Positions 43,042 to 51,949 of a stretch of DNA of 64,000 bases are shown here, piece after piece. A program made the translations under genes and the position numbers. Every line of letters starts with the position of its first letter. Within the stretch, counting starts at the first letter, position 1. This DNA is from Candidatus Faecousia faecavium (lineage in GTDB: Bacteria; Bacillota; Clostridia; Oscillospirales; Oscillospiraceae): positions 62,001 to 126,000 of the forward strand of contig DVGO01000013.1 in the NCBI GenBank assembly GCA_018712645.1, given 5' to 3'. The notes below the pieces were generated by a model. It did not search any database and was not told where the DNA came from. It was given only the letters and a program-made list of their open reading frames with translations.

Positions 43042-43449
43042 ATGAACATTGCCAAATTGATGATTCCCAAGGTCATGACCGTGACGCTGCACGAAAACAG
43101 CACTGTCCGGCAGGGACTGGAAGTGCTGGCCCGGTGCCGCTACACCGCCATTCCGGTATTGGATGACCAGGAGCGGTATGTGGGCAGTGTGTCGGAAGGG
43201 GACTTCCTGCAGCACATTCTGCGCATTGGCAGTACGGATCTGAAGCAGCAGGAGGGCTACCGCATCCGGGAGATTCTGCGGCGGGATTTCTGCCCGGCGC
43301 TGAATATCGAAGCGGATTTTTCCGTGGTGGTGGAGGCCGCCCTGCGGCAGAACTTTGTGCCGGTGGTGGATGACCGGAATACCCTGTGCGGCATTGTCAC
43401 CCGGCGCAATCTCATCGCCGCCATGGCTCAGCAGCAAAGAAGCGAATAA
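43042..43449 (+). CDS. CBS domain pair protein
   Basis: The protein is 135 residues and consists of two CBS motifs (MIPKVMTVTLHENSTVRQGLEVLARCRYTAIPVLDDQERYVGSV and ADFSVVVEAALRQNFVPVVDDRNTLCGIVTRRNLI). Stand-alone pairs bind adenine nucleotides and regulate a partner. It is 25 bp after glyS with no terminator between, so probably co-transcribed, but no partner is obvious. The Shine-Dalgarno sequence is weak. Confidence 0.85.
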   Translation: MNIAKLMIPKVMTVTLHENSTVRQGLEVLARCRYTAIPVLDDQERYVGSVSEGDFLQHILRIGSTDLKQQEGYRIREILRRDFCPALNIEADFSVVVEAALRQNFVPVVDDRNTLCGIVTRRNLIAAMAQQQRSE

Positions 43450-43453
43450 ATAA

Positions 43454-43492
43454 CAATCCGCCCTGTGCATCAAAGCACAGGGCGGATATTTT
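43454..43492. terminator. Bidirectional terminator after the CBS gene
   Basis: A 13-bp perfect stem (43455-43467 with 43474-43486), loop ATCAAA, ATTTTT on the plus side. Confidence 0.92.
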
Positions 43493-43499
43493 TGCGCTG

Positions 43500-44414
43500 T
43501 CAGGGGCAAATGGGGATTTCAATGCCGCTGAATAGATGAAGATAGTCCGCCTGCTGGAAATCCACAGGCCGGTCGGCTTGAAGGATAGCCGTATCCATGG
43601 CACCTTCCCTTTGCAGATAGGAAATTTTGGTGCCGTCTTTCATCATCACATACATCCCATCCTCCGGCTGGTCAACGGGAGCAGTGTCCAGGAACAGGCC
43701 GCCAAAAGTGTCCGCCAGTTCTGGAGGCTCAAAGACGGCAGTAACGCTGGTGGGGCGCAGCTGAATGGAGGTGATGGTAATTTCTTCCGAAACTTCCCGC
43801 AAGAGGGGGTCGTTTTCCACTTGCCGAACAACCTGCGCTCTGGCAGCCAACGGCTGGGTCAGCAGTTCCAGGGTGTCTGTGTCCGATTCCGACAGATCGA
43901 TGGAAAATTGCCAATCCCCGGAGGCCAGCACCGTTTCTTCCTGGCCTTGGCGCAGCACCATGGCGTCAAAGGTAATCCGGCAGGAATTTCCCGGGCCGAA
44001 GGGGGAGGACTCTCCTTCCAGGGCCACCGGCCGCACCTGTAAAATCACATCCAGGACCTGATTCCGACCCTGGGGATCTTCCGCAATCCGGAAATAGGAG
44101 GTGGTGGCTTCTTCCCCATTGGCGGTGGAGATTGCTTTTAAATTCCGGAGGGAAAGTTCCGCTTCTGATTTGCGAGACATCCACTGGGAAACATCCACAT
44201 CCTCCGGAGCGGTGATCCGCAAGGTAACGTACACCGAATGGCTTTCCGGAATGGCAGACACCAGTTCTGCGGTATAACCCTCCCAGGTCTGAAGCGTTGG
44301 GGGAGTAGTGACGGATGCCACAGCCTGGCTGGGACTGTTGGGCTGGGCATCGCACCCGGCAAACACCAGGGCGAAAATCAGCACCAGCGCAAAAAATGGG
44401 ACATGTTTTTTCAT
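43500..44414 (-). CDS. Lipoprotein of unknown function (second of a pair)
   Basis: The protein has 304 residues with a lipoprotein signal (LVFAGCD, Cys at 21) and two beta-rich extracytoplasmic halves without a recognised catalytic motif (YTAELVSAIPESHSVYVTLRITAPEDV; EEITITSIQLRPTSVTAVFEPPE). The style resembles DUF4179-type extracytoplasmic domains, but I would not assign it. AGGAGGTTTTCC precedes the ATG. It follows the other lipoprotein gene by 20 bp and shares its promoter. Confidence 0.75.
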   Translation of the reverse strand: MKKHVPFFALVLIFALVFAGCDAQPNSPSQAVASVTTPPTLQTWEGYTAELVSAIPESHSVYVTLRITAPEDVDVSQWMSRKSEAELSLRNLKAISTANGEEATTSYFRIAEDPQGRNQVLDVILQVRPVALEGESSPFGPGNSCRITFDAMVLRQGQEETVLASGDWQFSIDLSESDTDTLELLTQPLAARAQVVRQVENDPLLREVSEEITITSIQLRPTSVTAVFEPPELADTFGGLFLDTAPVDQPEDGMYVMMKDGTKISYLQREGAMDTAILQADRPVDFQQADYLHLFSGIEIPICP

Positions 44415-44434
44415 GGAAAACCTCCTGTTCGGGG

Positions 44435-45373
44435 TTATTCGTCAATGGTGAAGGAAACGGTATACTGCTGCCAGTCGTGGAAGTCCTTCATCAGCGGATG
44501 TACTTGCTCCGGGTCGAACAGATCGTATACATCAAACATTATGTGATAGGTTCCGCTGGGGAGTGTGCCATACCAGTCGGTCCAGTCAACGGAGAAGGTG
44601 GTGGTACCATCCATTTCTAGGGGGATTTTTTCAAAGGGGGCGCCCTCGGTTCCTTCTGCTTTTTCCAGGAAGGAACCGTCAGGAACCAACAGGTAGTAAT
44701 ATGCAACGGAAAGCTGGCCAATTTGCTGGCCGCCGGACTGGGTGCAGCTGACGGTAGCTCCGGTGGGGGAAACCTGCTGCAATTCAAAGGCCAGTCCCCA
44801 GTCCTCCAGATCCAGGTACCCGGCTTCGGTGGTAAAGAAATGACTGGTTGGGTTCATCTCCAGCTGTCCTGGCACCCCGGGAATTTTCCGGGCGTATAGT
44901 ACCATACTGCTGATGAGAGGCAGAGAACCATCCGGTGCCTCCAGAACATCATAAATCAGTTTCAGAGAATACTCTGGGTAGTGAAAGTAAAAGTTTGACA
45001 CACCCTGCCGGGATTTCACTTCGGTTTCGCAGATTCCAGCCCGGGCATCCTGTCGGGCGTAGTAGAAAATGTCCTCTTCATTGACAGCACCCTGAGCCAG
45101 TGCGGTTTCCAGGGGGAGGACTTCTCCGTCTACGGTGATGGTCACATCCTTTACCCGCTGGTACTGCATATTGTAGGCAAAATTCCCGTTCAGGTCTTCG
45201 GCAGGGAAAAACTGGGTATCCGCATCCTTGTCCGCCTCCAGGGAGATGGTCAGGTGTCTGTCCGCCGTGGCGGTTTCCTCGGTGGGCTGGGACGGACTCT
45301 GAGGATTGGCACACCCGGCCAGCAAGAGCACAGCGGCCAGGGCAAAAGCGGAAAATTGAATCAACGGCTTCAT
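44435..45373 (-). CDS. Lipoprotein with C-terminal Ig-like domain
   Basis: The protein has 312 residues with lipobox LLLAGC (Cys at 21). An unassigned beta-rich region follows, and the last ~60 residues (FSVDWTDWYGTLPSGTYHIMFDVYD...YTVSFTID) match the small Ig-like domain seen at the C-terminus of BlaR1-like and other Firmicutes surface proteins. It is the first gene of a two-gene lipoprotein operon. AAAGGAGGATTTT precedes the ATG. A role in the envelope is inferred only from localisation. Confidence 0.78.
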   Translation of the reverse strand: MKPLIQFSAFALAAVLLLAGCANPQSPSQPTEETATADRHLTISLEADKDADTQFFPAEDLNGNFAYNMQYQRVKDVTITVDGEVLPLETALAQGAVNEEDIFYYARQDARAGICETEVKSRQGVSNFYFHYPEYSLKLIYDVLEAPDGSLPLISSMVLYARKIPGVPGQLEMNPTSHFFTTEAGYLDLEDWGLAFELQQVSPTGATVSCTQSGGQQIGQLSVAYYYLLVPDGSFLEKAEGTEGAPFEKIPLEMDGTTTFSVDWTDWYGTLPSGTYHIMFDVYDLFDPEQVHPLMKDFHDWQQYTVSFTIDE

Positions 45374-45418
45374 AAAATCCTCCTTTTCCTGCTGAAAACA
45401 TAACGATTGGTGCTTTAT

Positions 45419-45447
45419 ATTATACCATCTGTCGGCTGGAGGGTCAA
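45419..45447 (-). promoter_or_regulatory. Promoter of the lipoprotein pair
   Basis: Minus-strand TTGACC (45447-45442), 17 bp, TATAAT (45424-45419). Confidence 0.8.
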
Positions 45448-45495
45448 GAAAAGGCGGTATTTCTTAAGAAAAAGGAAAACAATAGGGGTAATTTA

Positions 45496-45526
45496 TAAAA
45501 AATCCGCCCCGGGAAAACCGGGGCGG
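45496..45526 (-). terminator. Terminator of mgtE
   Basis: CCGCCCCGG/CCGGGGCGG stem (45504-45512/45518-45526). On the minus strand ATTTTTTA follows. Confidence 0.9.
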
Positions 45527-45544
45527 TAAGGATTCGCTGTTTTC

Positions 45545-46924
45545 TTAGACACCCAGCAGTGTCTTGGTGAACAGGAAGTACACCAGAAGGCTCAGGGCGT
45601 CCACGATGGTGGTAATGAAGGGGCTGGCCATCACCGCCGGGTCAAAGCCCAGTTTCTTGGCAAGCAGGGGCAGGGTGCAGCCGACGAACTTGGCGATGAC
45701 AACGGTGACGCACAGGGTCAGGCTCACCACGGCGTTCACCAGCAGACTGATGCTGGTATTGCCCATAAGCAGCCGGTCTACCAGCAGAATCTTGGCAAAG
45801 CACACGGCGGACAATGCGATGCCGCACATGATGGCGGTGCGGAATTCCTTCCACATGACCTTGAACAGATCCCCGAACTTCAGCTCATCCAGGCTCAGGG
45901 CACGGATGACGGTGACGGAGGACTGGGAACCACAGTTACCGCCGGTGTCCATCAGCATGGGAATAAAGGCGGTCAGGGCAGGCAGCAGGCTCAGGGCATC
46001 CTCAAAGGAGGTGATGATCATGCCGGTAAAGGTAGCCGACACCATCAGCAGCATCAGCCAGGGAATCCGGTGCTTGAACAGATCGAGGGGGGTGCTTTTC
46101 AGGTAGCTCTTTTCCGAAGGGGTCATAGCGGCCATGATTTCCATGTCCTCAGTGGCCTCTTCTTCCATAACGTCCATGGCGTCGTCAAAGGTGACGATAC
46201 CCACCATCCGGTTTTCTCCGTCCACCACCGGCAGGGCCAGGAAGTTATATTTGTTGAACATGATGGCAACTTCTTCCTGGTCGGTCTGGGTGGTGACGTA
46301 GATCAGGTTGGTTTGCATAATGTCCTGGATTTTGATTTCGTCATCCTCTGCCAGCAGCAGGTCTTTCACCGTAACCAGACCAAGCAGTGTCCGGTCGGTG
46401 CCAATGACGTAGCAGGTATAGATGGTTTCTTTGTCCACACCTTGGCGGCGAATCCGCAAAATGGCTTCCTCCACCGTCATGTTGGGCCGCAGGGAAACGT
46501 ATTCCGTGGTCATAATAGAACCGGCGGAATATTCGGGGTAGCGCAGAATCTGGTTGATGGAGCTGCGCATTTCCGGGTCGGCGTGCTTCAGGATACGCTT
46601 GACCACGTTGGCGGGCATTTCCTCCACCAGGTCGGCGGCGTCGTCCACATACAGTTCATCCAGCACTTCCTTCAGCTCGTTGTCGGAAAAGCCCCGGATC
46701 AGAAGTTCCTGAGCATCCGGCTCCATCTCTACGAAGGTCTCCGCCGCCAGCTCCTTGGGCAGCAGACGAAACAGCAGCGGAATCTGCTTTTCGTCCAGTC
46801 CATCAAAAATCCCCGCGATGTCCGTGGGATTCATGGTTACCAAGATATCACGCAGGGTGGAATACTTCTTTTCTTCCAGCATTGCCAGAAGGGTTTTTTC
46901 TACAATTTCAAAACGTTCAGCCAT
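45545..46924 (-). CDS. mgtE: Magnesium transporter MgtE
   Basis: This 459-residue Mg2+ channel has the N domain (about 1-130, helical repeats with L-P-ELAAETF--ME), two CBS domains (about 135-255) that sense cytosolic Mg2+, the plug helix, and five membrane helices. The pore signature MDTGGNCGSQSSVTVIRAL and a conserved Asp (GFDPAVMASPFITTIVD) are intact. I chose the ATG at 46924 after AAAAAGGAGGATAATC. The leader contains a 22-codon uORF and no M-box was found. Confidence 0.95.
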   Translation of the reverse strand: MAERFEIVEKTLLAMLEEKKYSTLRDILVTMNPTDIAGIFDGLDEKQIPLLFRLLPKELAAETFVEMEPDAQELLIRGFSDNELKEVLDELYVDDAADLVEEMPANVVKRILKHADPEMRSSINQILRYPEYSAGSIMTTEYVSLRPNMTVEEAILRIRRQGVDKETIYTCYVIGTDRTLLGLVTVKDLLLAEDDEIKIQDIMQTNLIYVTTQTDQEEVAIMFNKYNFLALPVVDGENRMVGIVTFDDAMDVMEEEATEDMEIMAAMTPSEKSYLKSTPLDLFKHRIPWLMLLMVSATFTGMIITSFEDALSLLPALTAFIPMLMDTGGNCGSQSSVTVIRALSLDELKFGDLFKVMWKEFRTAIMCGIALSAVCFAKILLVDRLLMGNTSISLLVNAVVSLTLCVTVVIAKFVGCTLPLLAKKLGFDPAVMASPFITTIVDALSLLVYFLFTKTLLGV

Positions 46925-46981
46925 GATTATCCTCCTTTTTCTTATGGTTAAAAGGGGCAATCATACACGAACCGAAAAGGC

Positions 46982-47050
46982 TTACACGCCCACCAAGGCG
47001 GGCATTCGTCTACTTCGGCCGGGTATATTGCCGCTGCTGCCAGCATCCAT
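46982..47050 (-). CDS. Candidate 22-residue leader peptide upstream of mgtE
   Basis: Between the mgtE promoter and mgtE an ATG sits seven bases after AAAGGAGG and opens a 22-codon ORF beginning MDAGSSGNIPGRSRRMP and ending in TAA, 57 bases before the mgtE ATG. A 7-bp stem can pair 47079-47085 (near the transcript start) with 47013-47019 (inside the ORF), so ribosomes on the uORF would disturb the fold. Leader peptides control Mg2+ transporters in enterobacteria. This one is not obviously acidic or proline-rich, so the mechanism is open. Confidence 0.5.
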   Translation of the reverse strand: MDAGSSGNIPGRSRRMPALVGV

Positions 47051-47087
47051 GGTGGTTCCTCCTTTTCTTATTGGCATAGCCGAAGAT

Positions 47088-47116
47088 ATTGTACCCAAAA
47101 GTAAGGAAAATGTCAA
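47088..47116 (-). promoter_or_regulatory. mgtE promoter
   Basis: Minus-strand TTGACA (47116-47111), 17 bp, TACAAT (47093-47088). The leader is about 155 nt. Confidence 0.85.
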
Positions 47117-47171
47117 CGGGGGCCGAGGGAGTTTCCTTGGGTAAATTGTTTGTAAAGTGTCCGGCGGCGCA

Positions 47172-47200
47172 TTGACACTCCGGCGGGGATATGGTATGCT
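47172..47200 (+). promoter_or_regulatory. Promoter of the GNAT gene
   Basis: TTGACA (47172-47177), 17 bp, TATGCT (47195-47200), about 200 bases before the GNAT ATG. Confidence 0.75.
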
Positions 47201-47206
47201 GAAGCC

Positions 47207-47334
47207 ATCGAAGAAAAGGGTAGGTGCGCTTTATGACACGCTGGCAGGAAACCGTAAGCGAAAGATGCGGGCGTACCGCCATTTTCGTATGTTCAGATCC
47301 TTTCCCGGCGGGACCCACACCCGCCGGGCTTTTT
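47207..47334 (+). ncRNA. Terminator-ended leader RNA, candidate riboswitch or attenuator
   Basis: From the expected start near 47207 about 100 nt of folded RNA run into a strong terminator: a 9-bp all-G/C stem CCCGGCGGG/CCCGCCGGG (47304-47312/47320-47328) plus T5. The GNAT start lies 75 bases beyond, so expression needs readthrough. A stem around CGAAA..GGCG and CGCC..TTTTCG is visible near 47255-47287. I cannot match it to a known riboswitch class. A 59-codon ORF (47233-47412) also crosses it but lacks protein-like features. Confidence 0.5.
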
Positions 47335-47408
47335 CCGTCGCATTTTCAAAGGTGGCGGATTCAAACGCTGCCGGAACAGGAAAATGGGACGGTTGAGGAG
47401 GGAGAGTC

Positions 47409-47993
47409 ATGATTCGAGGAGCCACGGAGGCGGATTTGCCCAGAATGCTGGAAATTTACGCTCCTTATATTCTGCACACCACCGTGTCGTTTGAATACAC
47501 CGTACCCACAGCGGAGGAGTTTTTGGAGCGGTTCCGGGGGATCACCGCCCAGTTTCCCTGGCTGGTGTGGGAGGATGAGGAAGGCACTGTCCAGGGCTAT
47601 GCCTATGCCAGCCCGCCTTTTTCCCGGGCGGCTTACCGCTGGTGCGCCGAGCCATCCATCTATCTCGCGCCCCAGGCCCGGGGGAAGGGAATCGGGGCAG
47701 AGCTGTACCGGGTGCTGGAAGACATCCTGCGCCGCCAGGGCTACCGGGTGCTGTATGCCCTCATTGCTTCGGAAGATACCGATTCTTTGCATTTTCATGC
47801 AAAAATGGGCTACCATTTTGTGATGGAACTGCCTCGATGCGGCTATAAATTTGACCATTGGATCGGTCTTACCTGGATGGAAAAACGGTCGAAAATTGTT
47901 GAAAATCCCAACAACGCCCCCAGACCCTGGATGGATGTTGTGCAAAATACAAAAAACTTAAGTGATATTTTAGACAATTTGTCCCTTTTCTAA
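47409..47993 (+). CDS. GNAT N-acetyltransferase (phosphinothricin acetyltransferase-like)
   Basis: This 194-residue acetyl-CoA-dependent enzyme of the Pat/YncA branch starts with IRGATEADLPRMLEIYAPYILHTTVSFEYTVPTAEEF, has the CoA-binding motif LAPQARGKGIGAELYRVLEDILRRQGY and ends the core with FHAKMGYHFVMELPRCGYKFDHWIGLTWMEK. Relatives acetylate phosphinothricin, methionine sulfoximine or amino acid analogues. The last ~30 residues are an AT-rich extension without a recognised domain. GGAGGGAGAGTC precedes the ATG. Confidence 0.9.
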   Translation: MIRGATEADLPRMLEIYAPYILHTTVSFEYTVPTAEEFLERFRGITAQFPWLVWEDEEGTVQGYAYASPPFSRAAYRWCAEPSIYLAPQARGKGIGAELYRVLEDILRRQGYRVLYALIASEDTDSLHFHAKMGYHFVMELPRCGYKFDHWIGLTWMEKRSKIVENPNNAPRPWMDVVQNTKNLSDILDNLSLF

Positions 47994-48099
47994 TTTACAA
48001 AAATATGATATCGTATGAACGTGGAGAAATGTGCCTCCAGTGACCATTTTCCGTTCTTGATACAAGAGCATCCAACAATTCATATAAGGAGCTGTGACC

Positions 48100-49290
48100 A
48101 TGTATTTTCAGAAAAAACGTGTAATCGCCATGCTGCTGGCCGGCGGCCAGGGCAGCCGTCTGAAGGTTCTGACGGAAAAAACCGCCAAGCCTGCCGTCCC
48201 TTTCGGCGGCAAGTACCGCATCATTGACTTCCCCCTGAGCAACTGCGTAAACTCCGGCATCGATACCGTGGGCATCCTGACCCAGTATCAGCCTTTGGAA
48301 CTGAATGAGTACATCGGCAACGGCCAGCCCTGGGGTCTGAACAAAACCCACAGCTGCGCCCAGGTTCTGCCTCCCTACGAACGCCATGACAAGAAGTCCG
48401 GCTGGTACAAGGGCACCGCCAACGCCATTTACCAGAACATCGACTTCGTAGACCGCTTCGACCCGGACTATGTGGTGGTGCTCTCCGGCGACCACATCTA
48501 TAAGATGGACTACGCCGCTATGATCCGCTACCACGAGGCCAACAACGCCTCCTGCACCATCGCCGTGCGCAACGTGCCTCTGGAAGAGGCTTCCCGGTTC
48601 GGTATCCTGAATACCAATCCTGACAACTCCATTTATGAATTTGAAGAAAAGCCCCCTGTCCCCAAGTCCACCAACGCCTCCATGGGCATCTACTGCTTCA
48701 ACTGGAGCGTGCTGCGCAAGGCTCTGGTAGAGGACGAGGAAGATGCCAAGTCCTCCAACGACTTCGGCAAGAACATCATCCCCAAGCTCCTGGCGGAAGG
48801 TCACAAGATGATGGCTTACCCCTTCGACGGCTACTGGAAGGACGTGGGCACCATCGACTCTCTTTGGGAAGCCAACATGGAGCTGCTGGGCAAGGAGCCT
48901 GCTTTCGACCTGCGGGGCGACGAGCGCAACAAGATCTACGCCCGGAACTCTGCTCTGCCTTCTTCCTACATTGATGAAAGCGCCAAGATTGTCAACGCCT
49001 TCGTGGCGGAGGGCTGCGAGGTCTACGGCACCGTGAAGCACTCCATCATTTCCATCGGCTGCACCATCGGCGAAGGCTCCCTGGTGGAGGATTCCGTGGT
49101 AATGCCCGGTGTGGTGATTGAAGCCGGTGCCATTGTCCGCAATGCCATCCTGGGTGAAAACTCCAAGGTCTGCAAGAACGCAGTGGTAGGCGGCGCCTTC
49201 GGCCCCAAGGACAAGAGAAAAATCAGCGTTACATCCAAGGGCGCTGTGGTAGAAGCCAACACCGTGCTGCTGCCCGGTGAGATGCTGTAA
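48100..49290 (+). CDS. glgC: Glucose-1-phosphate adenylyltransferase (ADP-glucose pyrophosphorylase)
   Basis: This 396-residue enzyme makes ADP-glucose from glucose-1-phosphate and ATP, the committed step of glycogen synthesis. It has the nucleotidyl motif [12 protein letters not shown] (11-21), [20 protein letters not shown], the sugar-binding [16 protein letters not shown] and [10 protein letters not shown], and a C-terminal left-handed beta-helix ([25 protein letters not shown]). The ATG at 48100 follows AAGGAG at eight bases. An ATG six bases earlier is less well placed. glgD follows after 15 bp. Confidence 0.96.
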   Translation: MYFQKKRVIAMLLAGGQGSRLKVLTEKTAKPAVPFGGKYRIIDFPLSNCVNSGIDTVGILTQYQPLELNEYIGNGQPWGLNKTHSCAQVLPPYERHDKKSGWYKGTANAIYQNIDFVDRFDPDYVVVLSGDHIYKMDYAAMIRYHEANNASCTIAVRNVPLEEASRFGILNTNPDNSIYEFEEKPPVPKSTNASMGIYCFNWSVLRKALVEDEEDAKSSNDFGKNIIPKLLAEGHKMMAYPFDGYWKDVGTIDSLWEANMELLGKEPAFDLRGDERNKIYARNSALPSSYIDESAKIVNAFVAEGCEVYGTVKHSIISIGCTIGEGSLVEDSVVMPGVVIEAGAIVRNAILGENSKVCKNAVVGGAFGPKDKRKISVTSKGAVVEANTVLLPGEML

Positions 49291-49305
49291 GAGGAGGATT
49301 CCGCG

Positions 49306-50415
49306 ATGAACGTAATGGGTATCATTTTTACCAACGATGCTAGCCTGGGTGAGCTGACCGACAAGCGCACCATGGCTTCTCTGCCCTTCGGCGGCCGTTA
49401 CCGCCAGGTGGATTTTGCTCTGTCCAACTTGAGCTGCGCCGGCGTGCGCCATGTGGGCGTTATTTCCCGGCACAATTACCAGTCCCTGATGAACCACATC
49501 GGTGACGGCGAAGAGTGGGGCCTGGAGCTGGAAGAGGGCGGTCTGGAATTCCTGACTCCCTACGCCATGTCCGTCACCCATACATACCGGGGCAAGCTGG
49601 AATCCCTGGCCCATGCCATGGACTTCCTGGAATACGGCGCTGACGATGAGCTGGTGGTGATGATCGACTCCGCGGTTCTGTCCAACATTGACCTGAACAA
49701 GGTCCTGGCTGCCCATGTCCAGAGCGGCAAGGACATCACCGTGGTGACCAAGGCCGGTGTGTGCAACGGCGAGAAGATCATCGACCTGGCACTGAAGCTG
49801 GAAAATGGGGAAGTTACCGACATGGTGGTTGACTACGCCGCCGGTGAGGACTACCTGGCTTCCATGGATATGTTCGTGCTGAACAAAAAGTGGATGATCC
49901 AGCAGGTCAAGGAAGTCATCGCCCGGGATAAGTTCCACATGGACCGGGATCTGGTGCTGGGCGGCTGGCAGCGGGGTAAGGTCTCCGTCAACGTCTACCA
50001 GTTCGAGGGCGTTGCCCTGTTCAATGAGTCTGTGGAGGAATACTACTATAACTCCCTGGCCCTGATCAACAAGGACATCCGCCATGACGTGTTCCATGGC
50101 GCTCACCCCATTTATACCAAGGTCCGCGACCGGGTTCCCACCTACTACGGCGAGGGCTGCGACATTGAAAACTGCCTGGCTGCCGACGGCTGCATGCTGG
50201 AAGGCCAGGTCAAGAACTCCGTTCTGTTCCGCCAGGTTACCGTGAACAAGGGCGCCGAGGTGGAAGACTGTGTCATCATGAACGATGCGGTCATCGGCGA
50301 GGGCAGTGAGCTGAAGTACGTCATCCTGGATAAGAACGTAACCGTAACCCCTGGTGCCAAGCTCATCGGCACCAAGAAGAATCCCATCATTGTCAAACGG
50401 GGTGAAACTGTATGA
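49306..50415 (+). CDS. glgD: Glycogen biosynthesis protein GlgD (regulatory ADP-glucose pyrophosphorylase subunit)
   Basis: This 369-residue GlgC paralogue lacks the intact catalytic pattern. The N-terminus reads GIIFTNDASLGELTDKRTMASLPFGGRYRQVDFALSNL, so the AGGxGxRL nucleotide loop is missing. The C-terminal beta-helix (VNKGAEVEDCVIMNDAVIGEGSELKYVILDKNVTV) is kept. In Firmicutes GlgD pairs with GlgC and raises its activity. Its stop overlaps the glgA start by four bases. Confidence 0.95.
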   Translation: MNVMGIIFTNDASLGELTDKRTMASLPFGGRYRQVDFALSNLSCAGVRHVGVISRHNYQSLMNHIGDGEEWGLELEEGGLEFLTPYAMSVTHTYRGKLESLAHAMDFLEYGADDELVVMIDSAVLSNIDLNKVLAAHVQSGKDITVVTKAGVCNGEKIIDLALKLENGEVTDMVVDYAAGEDYLASMDMFVLNKKWMIQQVKEVIARDKFHMDRDLVLGGWQRGKVSVNVYQFEGVALFNESVEEYYYNSLALINKDIRHDVFHGAHPIYTKVRDRVPTYYGEGCDIENCLAADGCMLEGQVKNSVLFRQVTVNKGAEVEDCVIMNDAVIGEGSELKYVILDKNVTVTPGAKLIGTKKNPIIVKRGETV

Positions 50416-51857
50416 AAATTGCCATCTGCGCTTCCGAAGGCGCCCCTTACGCCAAATCCGGCGGTCTGGGCGACGTGATGGAAGCTCTGCCCGCTGCGCT
50501 GGCCCGGATTGAGGGCAACGAAGTGGTGCTGCTGCTTCCGTACTACAACAAGATCAAAACCAATCCCGCTTACGAAACCGAAAAGGTGGCAGAGTTCCGG
50601 GTGACTCTGGGCTGGCGGAAGCAGTATTGCGCGGTGATGAAGCTGCTGAATCGTACCGACGGCGTACAGGTCTACTTCCTGGACAACGAGTACTATTTCG
50701 GCGGCCGTACCGGCGCCATCTACGGCGATATGGACGACGGCGAACGCTTCGCCTTCTTCTCCCGTGCCTGTCTGGATGCTCTGATTGCGGTGGAGTTCAT
50801 TCCTGATGTGATCCAGTGCAACGACTGGCAGACTGCTCTGGTGCCCACCTACCTGAAGGCCATGTACTTTGAGCAGTTCCCCAAGACCCGCTGCATGTAC
50901 ACCATTCACAACATTGAGTATCAGGGCTGGGCCAACGCCAACTTCTTTGACGACATGCTGGCGCTGCCTTGGGAGTACCGTCCTACCATGGACATGAACA
51001 ACTCCGTCAATGTGATGAAGGGCGCCATTGAAACCGCCGATTTGGTGACCACCGTTTCCGAGACCTATGCCCGGGAACTGATGTATCCGTACTATGCCCA
51101 CGGCCTGGACGGCATTCTGTCCAACAATGCCTGGAAGCTCACCGGCATCACCAACGGCATCGACGTGAACACCTTCAATCCTGAGACAGACAAGGCTCTG
51201 CCTGCTCACTACAACAGCGAAACCTTCGTCGAAGGCAAGGCCAAGTGCAAGGCTGCCCTGCAGGAAGAAGTGGGCCTGCCGGTGAATCCGGACGTGCCCC
51301 TGATGGTCATGGTCACCCGGCTGGCCGGACACAAGGGCCTGGATCTGCTGTGCTACATTGCCCGGCGGCTGATGTGGGAAGAGGATGCCCAGCTGCTGAT
51401 TCTGGGCACCGGCGAAGCCCAGTACGAGGGCTTCTTCAAGGATCTGGCCAGACAGTTCCCCAAGCAGGTGGCGGCAAAGATCACCTTCAACCTGGGGCTG
51501 GCTTCCCGGATCTATGCCGGCGGCGACATCTACCTGATGCCCTCCAAGTCCGAACCCTGCGGCCTGAGCCAGATGAACGCCATGCGCTACGGTACCGTGC
51601 CTGTGGTCCACGCCACCGGCGGCCTGAAGGATACCGTGCCTCCCGCCGATGAAAACGGCGAAGGCGGTCTGGGCTTTACCTTCCAGAGCTACAATGCCGA
51701 CGACTTCTACGCCGCACTGAAGCGCTGCCTGAACCTGTATAACAAGAAGCCTCAGGCTTTCCACGACCTGCAGAAGCGGGAAATGGAAACCGACTTCAGT
51801 TGGGACGTTCCCGCCAAGCGCTACATGGAGCAGTTCGAGAAGATGCTCTCCTGGTAA
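50412..51857 (+). CDS. glgA: Glycogen synthase (ADP-glucose)
   Basis: This 481-residue GT5 glycosyltransferase adds glucose from ADP-glucose to glycogen. The N-terminal KSGGLGD (15-21) binds ADP-glucose, the C-terminal half has the GT-B donor motifs (TRLAGHKGLDLL, LILGTGEAQYEGFF, MPSKSEPCGLSQMNAMRYGTVPVVHATGGLKDTV). It is full length. It ends the glgCDA operon. No branching enzyme or phosphorylase gene is in the window. Confidence 0.97.
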   Translation: MKIAICASEGAPYAKSGGLGDVMEALPAALARIEGNEVVLLLPYYNKIKTNPAYETEKVAEFRVTLGWRKQYCAVMKLLNRTDGVQVYFLDNEYYFGGRTGAIYGDMDDGERFAFFSRACLDALIAVEFIPDVIQCNDWQTALVPTYLKAMYFEQFPKTRCMYTIHNIEYQGWANANFFDDMLALPWEYRPTMDMNNSVNVMKGAIETADLVTTVSETYARELMYPYYAHGLDGILSNNAWKLTGITNGIDVNTFNPETDKALPAHYNSETFVEGKAKCKAALQEEVGLPVNPDVPLMVMVTRLAGHKGLDLLCYIARRLMWEEDAQLLILGTGEAQYEGFFKDLARQFPKQVAAKITFNLGLASRIYAGGDIYLMPSKSEPCGLSQMNAMRYGTVPVVHATGGLKDTVPPADENGEGGLGFTFQSYNADDFYAALKRCLNLYNKKPQAFHDLQKREMETDFSWDVPAKRYMEQFEKMLSW

Positions 51858-51864
51858 CATACAA

Positions 51865-51895
51865 AAAGTACCGGCTCGCAAGAGCCGGTACTTTG
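51865..51895 (+). terminator. Terminator of glgCDA
   Basis: A 13-bp stem AAAGTACCGGCTC and its complement, loop GCAA, ending in TTT. The T run is short. Confidence 0.82.
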
Positions 51896-51949
51896 CTGTC
51901 CAAGAGTTGATACACTTTCCAAGCTGACCGGGGCAGGAGACTGTCTCGG

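Noticed and set aside
46925..47087. Possible M-box Mg2+ riboswitch before mgtE
   Set aside because: The conserved M-box core elements (such as GGTGAGGCTCC) are not present, and most of the leader is taken up by the 22-codon ORF.
47233..47412. 59-codon ORF overlapping the GNAT start
   Set aside because: It runs through a strong intrinsic terminator, has only a modest ribosome binding site, and its product looks like random translation of G/C-rich RNA. It is kept only as an alternative reading of the leader.
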